8,074 nt of DNA, taken from contig JAOZSP010000004.1 in NCBI GenBank assembly GCA_029939615.1, positions 19,090 through 27,163 on the forward strand. The letters are read 5' to 3'. Position numbers and translations under genes: made by a program. Within the stretch, counting starts at the first letter, position 1; each line of letters opens with the position of its first letter. This DNA is from Candidatus Izemoplasma sp. (GTDB taxonomy: Bacteria; Bacillota_I; Bacilli_A; Izemoplasmatales; Izemoplasmataceae). The notes under the pieces are model-generated. The model did not search any database and was not told the DNA's origin. It saw only the letters and a program-made list of their open reading frames with translations. Positions 1 through 6,963 of the stretch are shown here, one piece after another.

Positions 1-455
1 CCTGCGTTAAACATATTATTTAATTTAAATTTCAAATCATAGTTTTTATTGAACAAGAAAAACGCTGTATTAACTAATATCACTAATAAAATACAAATAA
101 AGTCATAAGGAATATGATTACCACCATACTTATAATTTAAATAAGTAGTATCACCTATAGTAGTTTCAATCATTAAGATATTATCTGTATGAGTTATGAT
201 GAGGTCATCATAACTACTGATATTATCTAAATCATTTATAACATCATCATTTATCAAGTAATTATCAAGACATATTTGATGATTTATTATAATTTCTTCT
301 TTAGTAAAATCAAGTGATGAGAAATCATTAACTATAGATTCATAACAGTTGTAATCAAGTTGTGCAGTATCAATTTTGACATTGTTAAAAGAAAGGCTTA
401 CACCAATAAATATTATAAGTATATTGATTATAATCATCTGTAAGTATTTCTTCAT
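1..455 (-). CDS. Two-TM membrane protein of unknown function, 3' end beyond the window
   Basis: An open frame reads from an ATG at 455 down to the left edge, giving 151 complete codons with no stop, so the protein's C-terminus is missing. It begins MKKYLQ, followed by a hydrophobic segment at about residues 7-23 (signal anchor or signal peptide without a lipobox). A polar, acidic, Asn/Asp/Ile-rich region of about 90 residues follows, then a second hydrophobic helix at about 117-135 and a basic tail (NKNYDLKFK). The likely topology has the middle region outside the cell. That region holds two cysteines (C37 and C62). The start is supported by an AAGAGGAAG ribosome binding site that begins at the stop codon of the upstream peptidase gene. 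The 14-nt gap between the coding regions implies co-transcription and probably translational coupling. I recognise no family. It may be a partner or anchor for the two upstream lipoproteins. The existence of the gene is fairly sure; its function is unknown. Confidence 0.72.
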   Translation of the reverse strand, partial: MKKYLQMIIINILIIFIGVSLSFNNVKIDTAQLDYNCYESIVNDFSSLDFTKEEIIINHQICLDNYLINDDVINDLDNISSYDDLIITHTDNILMIETTIGDTTYLNYKYGGNHIPYDFICILLVILVNTAFFLFNKNYDLKFKLNNMFNA

Positions 456-462
456 GAAGACA

Positions 463-470
463 CTTCCTCT
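463..470 (-). promoter_or_regulatory. Ribosome binding site of the membrane-protein gene, overlapping the upstream stop
   Basis: On the minus strand the peptidase stop TAA (472-470) runs straight into GAGGAAG, giving an AGAGGAAG motif (470-463) with the ATG starting at 455. This supports the ATG at 455 as the start. It also suggests that ribosomes finishing the peptidase gene can reinitiate on the next one. Confidence 0.65.
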
Positions 471-2104
471 TAATTAGCTTCTGTTAGGTTATCTTGTAGT
501 GGTATTATATCTAGGATTACTTGTTTAAAAGAATACTGTCTAGTTGTTGCATCGTAATATCCTTCTGTGATCAAAGCATCAAATAGAAATCTTTTTTCAT
601 ATATGATTCTATCATTTGTACTATTTAATTCTCGATAGTATTCATGATCAGCAATAGTAAAACTTGATATATATGGAAGACTATTTCTTCCAATATATAA
701 ATGTGTTTTTCTATTATTTAAAAGTTTTTCTCCTATAAACTCATACAACGACAGATCTTGTCCAAAGAAAGAAGATATGTTTGTTGGATACTCATATAAG
801 TTTTCTGGAGAATCAGTTATATTAGTCATTGGATTCCCATCTTCTCTTAAAAAAGTAAATTCCTCAGTTGTTATATTGTATGTACTACTTCCTCTTAGTA
901 GTGATATCTTTATGTTTTCGTATTTACTTAAATTAGTTAGTGTTTTAGTTCTTGAAGCTTCTCTAGTATCAATAATAAATAATTCACCAATAACAGATAT
1001 ATCTAATGTGTCATTGTTATAAATTAAAGCACTATTTTCAGCAACTCCAAATCCTAATCCTTTATTTCCAGCAACATATGTTGCTTCTATTAGTCGACCT
1101 AAACGGTCTCTAGCGTCAAAATGTTGATCTATTACACCATGTTCAAAAAATCCAAATCCGGTTTCATTAACTAGTAATGCACCATAATTATAGTCATCAC
1201 CGTTATAACTACTTCTAGCGTTAACATGATCATAACTTAATGCACCAACACTTAATCCTCCACCAATCATGACTCTACTCATGATTGCTGCACCTGCGCT
1301 ACTTCCACCTATTACGATATTTCCATCTTCCCATTTATCAAAAATAGCTTGTAAAACAAGTGATGGAGTTCCATTAGATTTCCATAAACTACTTGTTACT
1401 AGATATTGATCTCCTCCAGTAAACCAAATAGCTGTTGCATTATTTACTTTATCTACTTCATCTTGATCATCTGCTAGTTGTTTTGTACTACTTGTAACGT
1501 TTAACACACTAAATTGTTCTTCTGTTAGTCCGTATCTTCCTTTGTAACTGTTTTTCATTATATTTACACTTGATGATGTTGGTCCACCACTAGAAGTCGG
1601 TATAATCAAAATATGGATATGTTCATTACCTCCACCTAATCCGATAAAAGCATCATCAATCTTATTAAGATTTGATGTGCTTGCACCACCACTTATAACT
1701 AAAGAACCATTTAATACTCTTTGGTCTTCAATTATCTTATAGTCTCCAACTACATCAGTACTATCTGTTTTTAATATTGTTACTGTATATATTACTATTT
1801 CTTCATTACCACTTTTTCTAATTGTTACTGTTAAAGTAATAACTATATCTTCATCTGTTGGTCTATTTATTTGTCCTGATTCACTTAAAGCTGAAGAATC
1901 ACTTGAAACATAGCTAATAATAGCTCCTTCAACAACATTTGGGAGTAAGATATCTTCTTCGATTATAAATTCATTATCTTCAGCATTAAATGTTTCATTT
2001 AGGCTTGTTTTTACATCCGGAAATTCAATAGTTTCCGGATCATTTGTACAAGCAGTTAAACTAAAAATAAGAATTGCTGTTAGTATTATAACTATTTTTT
2101 TCAT
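470..2104 (-). CDS. Surface lipoprotein with cyanophycinase-like (peptidase S51) domain
   Basis: This encodes a predicted exported, lipid-anchored serine exopeptidase of the cyanophycinase family, whose known members cut cyanophycin (multi-L-arginyl-poly-L-aspartate) into beta-Asp-Arg. I start at the ATG at 2104 (544 aa) because GGAGGA lies 4 nt upstream and the product then begins with a normal lipoprotein signal, MKKIVIILT, ending in lipobox LTAC (C19). An in-frame ATG at 2155 would add 17 polar residues and destroy the signal. Residues about 31-110 form an aBig-type Ig-like module (LPN at 54-56; VSSDSSALSESGQINRP pattern). The S51 domain covers about 120-385: SGG at 138-140, IIPTSS at 167-172, FTGGDQ at 228-233, the nucleophile elbow GGSSAGAA with Ser269, IDQHF with His328, following arginines 332, 334 and 337, and Glu356. 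All key motifs are present, so it should be active. About 150 C-terminal residues match nothing I recognise. Known cyanophycinases are often cytoplasmic; this one is secreted. The substrate is inferred from the family and could be another peptide polymer. Confidence 0.9.
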   Translation of the reverse strand: MKKIVIILTAILIFSLTACTNDPETIEFPDVKTSLNETFNAEDNEFIIEEDILLPNVVEGAIISYVSSDSSALSESGQINRPTDEDIVITLTVTIRKSGNEEIVIYTVTILKTDSTDVVGDYKIIEDQRVLNGSLVISGGASTSNLNKIDDAFIGLGGGNEHIHILIIPTSSGGPTSSSVNIMKNSYKGRYGLTEEQFSVLNVTSSTKQLADDQDEVDKVNNATAIWFTGGDQYLVTSSLWKSNGTPSLVLQAIFDKWEDGNIVIGGSSAGAAIMSRVMIGGGLSVGALSYDHVNARSSYNGDDYNYGALLVNETGFGFFEHGVIDQHFDARDRLGRLIEATYVAGNKGLGFGVAENSALIYNNDTLDISVIGELFIIDTREASRTKTLTNLSKYENIKISLLRGSSTYNITTEEFTFLREDGNPMTNITDSPENLYEYPTNISSFFGQDLSLYEFIGEKLLNNRKTHLYIGRNSLPYISSFTIADHEYYRELNSTNDRIIYEKRFLFDALITEGYYDATTRQYSFKQVILDIIPLQDNLTEAN

Positions 2105-2108
2105 TGTA

Positions 2109-2114
2109 TCCTCC
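2109..2114 (-). promoter_or_regulatory. Ribosome binding site deciding the peptidase start
   Basis: The minus strand reads GGAGGA, then TACA, then ATG at 2104. This near-consensus Shine-Dalgarno selects the 2104 start over the in-frame upstream ATGs at 2155, 2122 and 2116. The last of these overlaps the motif itself. Confidence 0.8.
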
Positions 2115-2128
2115 ATTACCATAAGGTA

Positions 2129-2161
2129 AGAAAGATGCACTAAAGATGAGTGCATCTTTCT
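2129..2161 (-). terminator. Stem-loop between the two lipoprotein genes, possible attenuating terminator
   Basis: AAAGATGCAC (2131-2140) pairs perfectly with GTGCATCTTT (2150-2159). Two more pairs outside give a 12-bp stem with a 9-nt loop. It begins 15 nt after the stop of the large lipoprotein gene and ends 15 nt before the peptidase ribosome binding site. On the minus strand it is preceded by an A-rich run and followed by TTACCTTA, so the U-tract is short. I read it as a leaky terminator or mRNA-stabilising hairpin that lowers expression of the downstream genes relative to the large lipoprotein. Read on the plus strand it has a better T-rich tail, but no plus-strand gene precedes it. Confidence 0.55.
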
Positions 2162-2175
2162 ATTTCTTTTTCTAT

Positions 2176-3024
2176 TTAATCACTTGTTACTTCGTCTATC
2201 CAGTAATAACCACCATGTGTTTTATCATCTCTGTATCTAAATAAGAACATTCTAACTACGACTGCGTCTCCATCACTTAGTAGTTCAAAGTCTGTTTGTG
2301 CTTGTGTTGGACCGTATCCGTACTCTATAAAGTATTCGGTTGTATTTGTAGTATCCATTAGGTTGTAGTATGATCCTGCTTCAACCCATACAGTTCCAGT
2401 AACGTTATAACAATTAACAAATGTCATTCCATCTGTTTTTATTGCGAATAATTCACTTACTGTTATATCAATACATATACCTGTATAATCAAATTCACCT
2501 GTTGATGCTGTATCTAATGTTACTGAAGTTACTTCTAATATTTTTTTGTATGTTCTATCAATATACACTGTTCCTGTTATATCAATAATATCTCCTTCGC
2601 TTAGAGCAATTACAGCATTTTTGACTGCAGTATCACTATAATATGCATTTACATAGAAGAAGTATTCTCCATCATAGACATACATTCCTGAACCGTCGCT
2701 TGTTTTACTTGCGACTGTAACAGTTGTAAATGTAAATTCTTGATCACTGCTTGCATATTCTACTATCCAAGGGATATCTATATCTGCAGGATCTACTACT
2801 GTTATTGTAATTGTTTTTGTCATTGTATTACTATCTGCATCTGTAACTGATATTACAACATCATAACTTCCTGCAACTGCCATGTTTACTGTTTCAGTAA
2901 TCATTGCAGTTGTAACTGTAATACTACCATCTGTTTCATCTGTTACTGTGAAATAAGTTGTAAAATCAGGAGCAGTACTATCTTTAGGTAATAATAATGG
3001 TTCATCTGTTACTGTAACTACTGG
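2176..3024 (-). repeat. Tandem repeat, C-terminal copy (852-bp period)
   Basis: This encodes residues 1199-1480 plus the stop: one DUF5011-type module and an OB-like pair. It aligns to the preceding copy at a constant offset of 852 bp (284 codons). Examples of exact match are 2758-2804 against 3610-3656 (47 of 47 bases), and 2200-2255 against 3052-3107 with a single difference. The copy diverges from its neighbour over the cysteine-bearing second OB-like module (about residues 1393-1455), then becomes nearly identical again at the RMFLFRYRDDKTHGGYYW end. Confidence 0.9.
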
Positions 3025-6000
3025 TTTTTCTACTGATAGTATTTCAAGCATCCAGTAATAACCACCATGTGTTTTATCGTCTCTGTATCTAAATAAGAAC
3101 ATTCTAATTGTTGCTTCATTTCCTTCACCTAATAAATCAAATTCATCTTTTGCTTCTGTAGGTGCATATGAATATGCAATGAAGTATTCAGTTGTATTTA
3201 CGATGTCTCCAAAGTTCCAATATGAACCAGCTTCTAGTTGTACTTCACCGGTTACATTGTAACAATTGATGAATACAGCTGGTGTATCTTTTATTGCAAA
3301 TAATTCACTTGCTGTTATATCAATACATACACCTGTATAATCAAATTCTCCTGTTGAAGCTGTATCTAATGTTACTGCTGTAGCTTCTAATGCTTTTTTA
3401 TATGTTCTATCTATGAATAGTGTTCCTGTTACATCAATAATGTCTCCTTCATTTAGAGCGATTACGGCATCTTTAACAGCAGTATCACTGTTATATGCAT
3501 TTACGTAGAAGAAGTATTCTCCATCATAGATGTACATTCCTGTATCATCACTTGTTTTTGAAACTACTGTAACAGAAGTAAATGTAAATTCTTGATCACT
3601 GTTTGCATTTTCTACTATCCAAGGGATATCTATATCTGCAGGATCTACTACTGTTACTGTAATTGTTCTTGTAATTGTATTACTATCTGCATCTGTAACT
3701 GTTATTACAACATCATAATCTCCGGCAACTGCCATGTTTACTGATTCAGTAATCATCGCAGTTGTAACTGTGATGTCACCATCTTTTTCGTCAGTTACTG
3801 TGAAATATGTTGTAAAGTCAGGAGCAGTATTATCTTTAGGTAATAGTAATGATTCCTCAGTTAATGTAATTACTGGTTTTTCTACTGATAATACTTCGAT
3901 AAACCAATAGTATCCACCATGAGATTTTTCTTCACGATATCTAAAGTAGAACATTCTTACTGTTACTTCATTTCCTTCACCTAATAAATCAAACTCATCT
4001 TTTGCTTCTGTAGGAGCATATGAATAAGCAATGAAGTATTCACTTGTATTTACTATGTCTCCAAAGTTCCAATATGTACCATCTTCTAGCTGTACTTCAC
4101 CTGTTACGTCGTAACAGTTGATAAATGCAGCTGGTGTATCTTTTATAGCGAATAACTCGCTAGCTGTAACTTCTATACATAGTCCTGTATAATCAAATGT
4201 TCCAGGACCTTCTGTTACTCTTACTAAGTTTGTTAAGCTACCTACCATCATTTTATATGTATAGTTATATTCATATAATCCACTAACGTTGATTATATCT
4301 CCAACATTAAATGTAATTGCAATATCTTCAAATGCTGTTCCATAAGCATTAATGTATAGGAAGTGTTCTCCATCAGTTACATATAATCCGGTATCATCAC
4401 TTGTTTTTGAAACTACTGTTACATTATTTAAATCTACATTATCTCCTTCAGTTTTAGAAGCTACTATTTCTTCTATTCCTAAGGTTACTACTGGAGTAGT
4501 GATTTCAGTAATCCAAAAGTATCCAAAGTGAGATTTTGTTGCGTTATAAGAACTTAAGAACATTCTTACAGTTATTTCTTCACCTGTATTTAAATCAAAT
4601 AGTTCTTTTGGTCCTGCAGGTGTATTACTATAAGCTATGAAGTAATCTGATGTATTTACTGTATCACTAAAGTTGTAATAAACATCTCCTTCATATAGTT
4701 CTTCTGTTACTGTACCTGTTACTTCAAAACATTTGATGTATGTATCTCCTGTTTCTACAAGAGCTACTAATTCTGATACTGTTACTGCAGCACATGTAGT
4801 ACCATAATCAAATACTGAACCATCAGCTGCTTCTGTTACTTCAAATTTTACTAAGTCTGATAAGTAAATTTTGAAGTCATGTTTTAATGATAAATATCCT
4901 GTTAATGATACTTCGTCTCCTAAGTTAGCAGCGATAAATGCTTCTTCGAAGTCTGTACCATATGCATCGATATAAATAAAGTTTGTTCCGTCATAAACAA
5001 ATCCTTCATCACCATAGATTCCTTTACTAACTATTATTACATCTATAATTGTATAAAGGTTATCTATTTTACTAGCTGAATCGGTTAATAACCAAGCTGC
5101 ATCTATTACAGTTGTTCCATCTGTAACATCAATAATAATAGTTTCTGTTGATGTTAAACTATTACTGTTTGTTACTTCTAGTGTTACTGTATATGCTCCT
5201 AAAGATGTGATATCAAGTGTACTTGTTATCATCGCAGATGTAACAGTTATTGTTCCATCTGTTTCATCTGAAACTGTAAAGTAAGTTGTAAAGTCTGGAA
5301 CTGTTCCGTCAAGATCTAATTCAAAATCAGTTCCAACTACTGTTATTGCAGCTGGAGCTACTAATCCAATTACAGTTAATGTTAGTTTTCCTGTAAAGGT
5401 ATTAGTTCCTTCTGTAATTGTATATGTAAGAATAACTTCTTCACTATATGCTCCTCTTGTTACTACTCCTGTATTTGTTAGTAATGAAGCGTCACTTGTT
5501 TGCCAAGTAACTGTGTACCCTGTACCAGTTGTTGGTAAAGTTAAGTTTTCACTAATAAATGTATTTCCTTCTGTTAATATATCAGTAGTTAAATCAGTAA
5601 GTGCTCCACTTAATCCTGAATGTACTGTTACGTCTATTAATGCACTTCTTGCGTAATCTCCATTTAGAGATCCTACTGTATGCATATTGTAGAAGAATGT
5701 ATCTACAGTAACAACTTTTCCAACATTTGCTGTATTATCAAAATCAGCAATTGGAGTTCCTTCACCATACGCCCAAGCGTATAGTCCAACTTTATCGTTA
5801 AATGGATCTACTAAATAGAAAGCTCCTGAATGTAATTCTTTTTCTAGACCTTGGACTGTGTAGCACTGTCCATATGTCATCCAAGCTTCTCTTGAAGTAT
5901 CTGCAACGTCTGTTGTATCGTTTTTCAAGTTGTAGTATTCATCCATTGTTAAAACTGTACAATCAGCAGTAATATCATGCTGATTGTTTACTGTACCTGT

Positions 6001-6618
6001 TTTTTCTATAATTGATACATTTTCAAAACGTGGTTGTTGGTTTCCTTTATATAATACAAGTTCCCCAGCAATATCAATAATGTCTCCTACGTTAAGGTCA
6101 TACATTGCATCACTTAATGTTTCTTCGAATGCTGTGATGTAGAAATAATTTACATCACTTTCGCTATTAGCATCATAGATATATAAACCGTATTCATCAT
6201 TAGTTTTATATACTACTTCTACTCCTTCGAATTTGTATGTATTACCAACAATTCCGTTGGTTAATACATACTCAACATTTATTTCAATATCTGATTCTAC
6301 TTCAATAGTTATCTCTTTATAAAAATATCCACCTACACTATTAGTAAAATCTAAACGTACTACATAAACACCTGAGGTGTTCATGTCTACTGATTCTGTA
6401 ATCATATCAGTAGTTATTGTAACTGTACCATCATTTTCATCTTCAACGATGAAATATGTGGTCCAATCAGGTTCCGAGTCACCAACAGCAAAAACTAACT
6501 GTTTTGTATTATCAACAACTATATCCGGTACTGCGTCTTCATTGACTTTAGAGCCACATCCAACTAATACTAGAGTAAAGACTAAAACACTTGTAAATAA
6601 AAACATCTTTTTTATCAT
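2176..6618 (-). CDS. Giant modular surface lipoprotein with Ig-like and OB-fold-like repeats
   Basis: This 1480-residue lipoprotein has no enzyme motif that I can see. MIKKMFLFTS opens a signal peptide ending in lipobox LVGC (C21). The rest is beta-rich, acidic and Thr/Val/Asp-rich. Modules in order: DUF5011-type Ig-like (~31-108), OB-like pair (~112-333), aBig-type Ig-like (~338-417), DUF5011-type (~423-498), OB-like pair (~505-708), OB-like pair (~714-912), DUF5011-type (~915-992), OB-like pair (~994-1196), DUF5011-type (~1199-1276), OB-like pair (~1278-1478). DUF5011-type copies share PDFTTYFTV-DE-DG and a final TVT-D. The first OB-like module of each pair has a GD-I-D-TG turn. The second holds a conserved cysteine pair and, in the last three copies, ends in GGYYW. 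It is the first gene of the probable operon with the cyanophycinase-like lipoprotein. A role in binding a surface ligand or polymer is inferred; it could also be an adhesin or a nucleic-acid-binding scaffold. The gene call is secure, the module assignment fairly so, and the function unknown. Confidence 0.88.
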   Translation of the reverse strand: MIKKMFLFTSVLVFTLVLVGCGSKVNEDAVPDIVVDNTKQLVFAVGDSEPDWTTYFIVEDENDGTVTITTDMITESVDMNTSGVYVVRLDFTNSVGGYFYKEITIEVESDIEINVEYVLTNGIVGNTYKFEGVEVVYKTNDEYGLYIYDANSESDVNYFYITAFEETLSDAMYDLNVGDIIDIAGELVLYKGNQQPRFENVSIIEKTGTVNNQHDITADCTVLTMDEYYNLKNDTTDVADTSREAWMTYGQCYTVQGLEKELHSGAFYLVDPFNDKVGLYAWAYGEGTPIADFDNTANVGKVVTVDTFFYNMHTVGSLNGDYARSALIDVTVHSGLSGALTDLTTDILTEGNTFISENLTLPTTGTGYTVTWQTSDASLLTNTGVVTRGAYSEEVILTYTITEGTNTFTGKLTLTVIGLVAPAAITVVGTDFELDLDGTVPDFTTYFTVSDETDGTITVTSAMITSTLDITSLGAYTVTLEVTNSNSLTSTETIIIDVTDGTTVIDAAWLLTDSASKIDNLYTIIDVIIVSKGIYGDEGFVYDGTNFIYIDAYGTDFEEAFIAANLGDEVSLTGYLSLKHDFKIYLSDLVKFEVTEAADGSVFDYGTTCAAVTVSELVALVETGDTYIKCFEVTGTVTEELYEGDVYYNFSDTVNTSDYFIAYSNTPAGPKELFDLNTGEEITVRMFLSSYNATKSHFGYFWITEITTPVVTLGIEEIVASKTEGDNVDLNNVTVVSKTSDDTGLYVTDGEHFLYINAYGTAFEDIAITFNVGDIINVSGLYEYNYTYKMMVGSLTNLVRVTEGPGTFDYTGLCIEVTASELFAIKDTPAAFINCYDVTGEVQLEDGTYWNFGDIVNTSEYFIAYSYAPTEAKDEFDLLGEGNEVTVRMFYFRYREEKSHGGYYWFIEVLSVEKPVITLTEESLLLPKDNTAPDFTTYFTVTDEKDGDITVTTAMITESVNMAVAGDYDVVITVTDADSNTITRTITVTVVDPADIDIPWIVENANSDQEFTFTSVTVVSKTSDDTGMYIYDGEYFFYVNAYNSDTAVKDAVIALNEGDIIDVTGTLFIDRTYKKALEATAVTLDTASTGEFDYTGVCIDITASELFAIKDTPAVFINCYNVTGEVQLEAGSYWNFGDIVNTTEYFIAYSYAPTEAKDEFDLLGEGNEATIRMFLFRYRDDKTHGGYYWMLEILSVEKPVVTVTDEPLLLPKDSTAPDFTTYFTVTDETDGSITVTTAMITETVNMAVAGSYDVVISVTDADSNTMTKTITITVVDPADIDIPWIVEYASSDQEFTFTTVTVASKTSDGSGMYVYDGEYFFYVNAYYSDTAVKNAVIALSEGDIIDITGTVYIDRTYKKILEVTSVTLDTASTGEFDYTGICIDITVSELFAIKTDGMTFVNCYNVTGTVWVEAGSYYNLMDTTNTTEYFIEYGYGPTQAQTDFELLSDGDAVVVRMFLFRYRDDKTHGGYYWIDEVTSD
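3025..3876 (-). repeat. Tandem repeat, penultimate copy (852-bp period)
   Basis: This encodes residues 915-1198, the same module order as the C-terminal copy. Its first part (Ig-like plus first OB-like module) is closest to the C-terminal copy. Its second OB-like module (3025-3345) is closest to the partial copy at 3877-4197. The copy is therefore mosaic. Confidence 0.9.
3877..4197 (-). repeat. Partial repeat copy: cysteine-pair OB-like module only
   Basis: This encodes residues 808-914. By eye it is about 84% identical in amino acids to residues 1092-1198, exactly one 284-residue period away. The first OB-like module just before it (about 714-802) is clearly more diverged, so high similarity starts at the FDYTG boundary. 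A further, much older copy of the module lies at 4498-4812 (residues 603-707). Confidence 0.8.
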
Positions 6619-6626
6619 ATCATTTT

Positions 6627-6633
6627 CTCCTCC
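6627..6633 (-). promoter_or_regulatory. Ribosome binding site of the large lipoprotein gene
   Basis: The minus strand reads GGAGGAG, then an 8-nt spacer, then ATG at 6618. A second ATG at 6623 falls within the spacer but is out of frame and stops after two codons (ATG ATA TGA). The start at 6618 gives a proper lipoprotein signal peptide. Confidence 0.8.
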
Positions 6634-6696
6634 GTTTTCTTTCTATACTTAATTTTATCAATAAAAAACAGTCTTTTTATCTTCCTTGAAAGCACT

Positions 6697-6724
6697 TTCA
6701 TAGGATAATTAGCTGTTTTTTCAA
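6697..6724 (-). promoter_or_regulatory. Candidate sigma-A-type promoter for the lipoprotein operon
   Basis: On the minus strand TTGAAA (6724-6719) is followed after 16 nt by TATGAA (6702-6697), which leaves a leader of roughly 70 nt before the start codon. The -35 box is good, and the -10 box keeps the conserved TA at its start but is otherwise imperfect. The spacer is so AT-rich that chance matches are expected, and other arrangements are possible. Confidence 0.3.
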
Positions 6725-6764
6725 TAAAATAAAATTCCTATATAAAAAGAACCACCATATAAAA

Positions 6765-6780
6765 AACTAATCGAGTAGTT
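6765..6780. promoter_or_regulatory. Operator-like dyad upstream of the lipoprotein operon
   Basis: AACTA (6765-6769) and TAGTT (6776-6780) are symmetric around a central TCGA, with one mismatched pair. The site lies about 40 bp upstream of the candidate -35 box and touches one copy of the TAGTTAACATAAT direct repeat. The symmetry could mark a repressor or activator site, but short AT-rich dyads are common by chance. Confidence 0.25.
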
Positions 6781-6788
6781 AACATAAT
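6776..6788 (+). repeat. 13-bp direct repeat, copy 1 (TAGTTAACATAAT)
   Basis: This is identical to 6891-6903, with starts 115 bp apart and the same orientation. It contains the palindrome GTTAAC. The two copies bracket the 6851-6890 stem-loop and an AT-rich stretch. No transposase or target duplication is visible nearby. Confidence 0.5.
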
Positions 6789-6850
6789 GTCTGTTTTTTA
6801 CTGAAATTCCTAAAAATAAATATCAATATACCTATATAATATCATAAAGT

Positions 6851-6890
6851 AAAGCCGAAATTCATCTCAATAAAGAAGAATTTCGGCTTT
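6851..6890 (-). terminator. Probable terminator of the helicase gene
   Basis: AAAGCCGAAATTC (6851-6863) and GAATTTCGGCTTT (6878-6890) form a perfect 13-bp stem with a 14-nt loop. On the minus strand it ends in GGCTTTACTTTAT, a moderate U-rich tail, 88 bp past the helicase stop. It can act in both directions. It separates the helicase transcript from the lipoprotein operon. Confidence 0.6.
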
Positions 6891-6903
6891 TAGTTAACAT
6901 AAT
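6891..6903 (+). repeat. 13-bp direct repeat, copy 2 (TAGTTAACATAAT)
   Basis: This is identical to 6776-6788 and begins directly at the base of the 6851-6890 stem-loop. It could be a paired regulatory-protein site or the trace of a small duplication. Confidence 0.5.
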
Positions 6904-6924
6904 ATCGGGTGATAGTTTGTAGTT

Positions 6925-6963
6925 TAGTTGATACTTGTATGAATTATTACAAGATATCAACTA
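6925..6963. repeat. Long inverted repeat just downstream of the helicase stop
   Basis: The left arm (6925-6939, starting TAGTTGATA) and right arm (6948-6963, ending TATCAACTA) pair over 15 bp with one bulged base and an 8-nt loop. It starts 14 nt after the helicase stop codon. No U-tract follows on the minus strand, so it is probably not a terminator alone. It may protect the 3' end of the message or be a protein-binding palindrome. Confidence 0.6.

Noticed and set aside
777..1022. Plus-strand open frame of 81 codons within the peptidase gene
   Set aside because: It is antisense to a gene with clear family motifs, has no ribosome binding site that I can see, and its hydrophobic product looks like the reverse reading of a beta-rich protein.
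2105..2155. Upstream start for the peptidase at 2155 (17 extra residues)
   Set aside because: It would put polar residues ahead of the lipoprotein signal and start inside the stem-loop region. The GGAGGA site points to 2104.
2176..4197. CRISPR-like or insertion-sequence repeat
   Set aside because: The repeat period is exactly 284 codons, stays in frame and matches protein-module boundaries. There are no short spaced repeats and no transposase.
6377..6652. Plus-strand open frame of 91 codons over the start of the large lipoprotein gene
   Set aside because: It mirrors the signal peptide and first Ig-like module of the real gene, is Ser/Val/Thr-rich as expected for an antisense shadow, and has no supporting start signal.
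6776..6903. Direct repeats as target-site duplication or att sites of a mobile element
   Set aside because: Only about 100 bp lie between the copies, with no gene, integrase or terminal inverted repeats around them.
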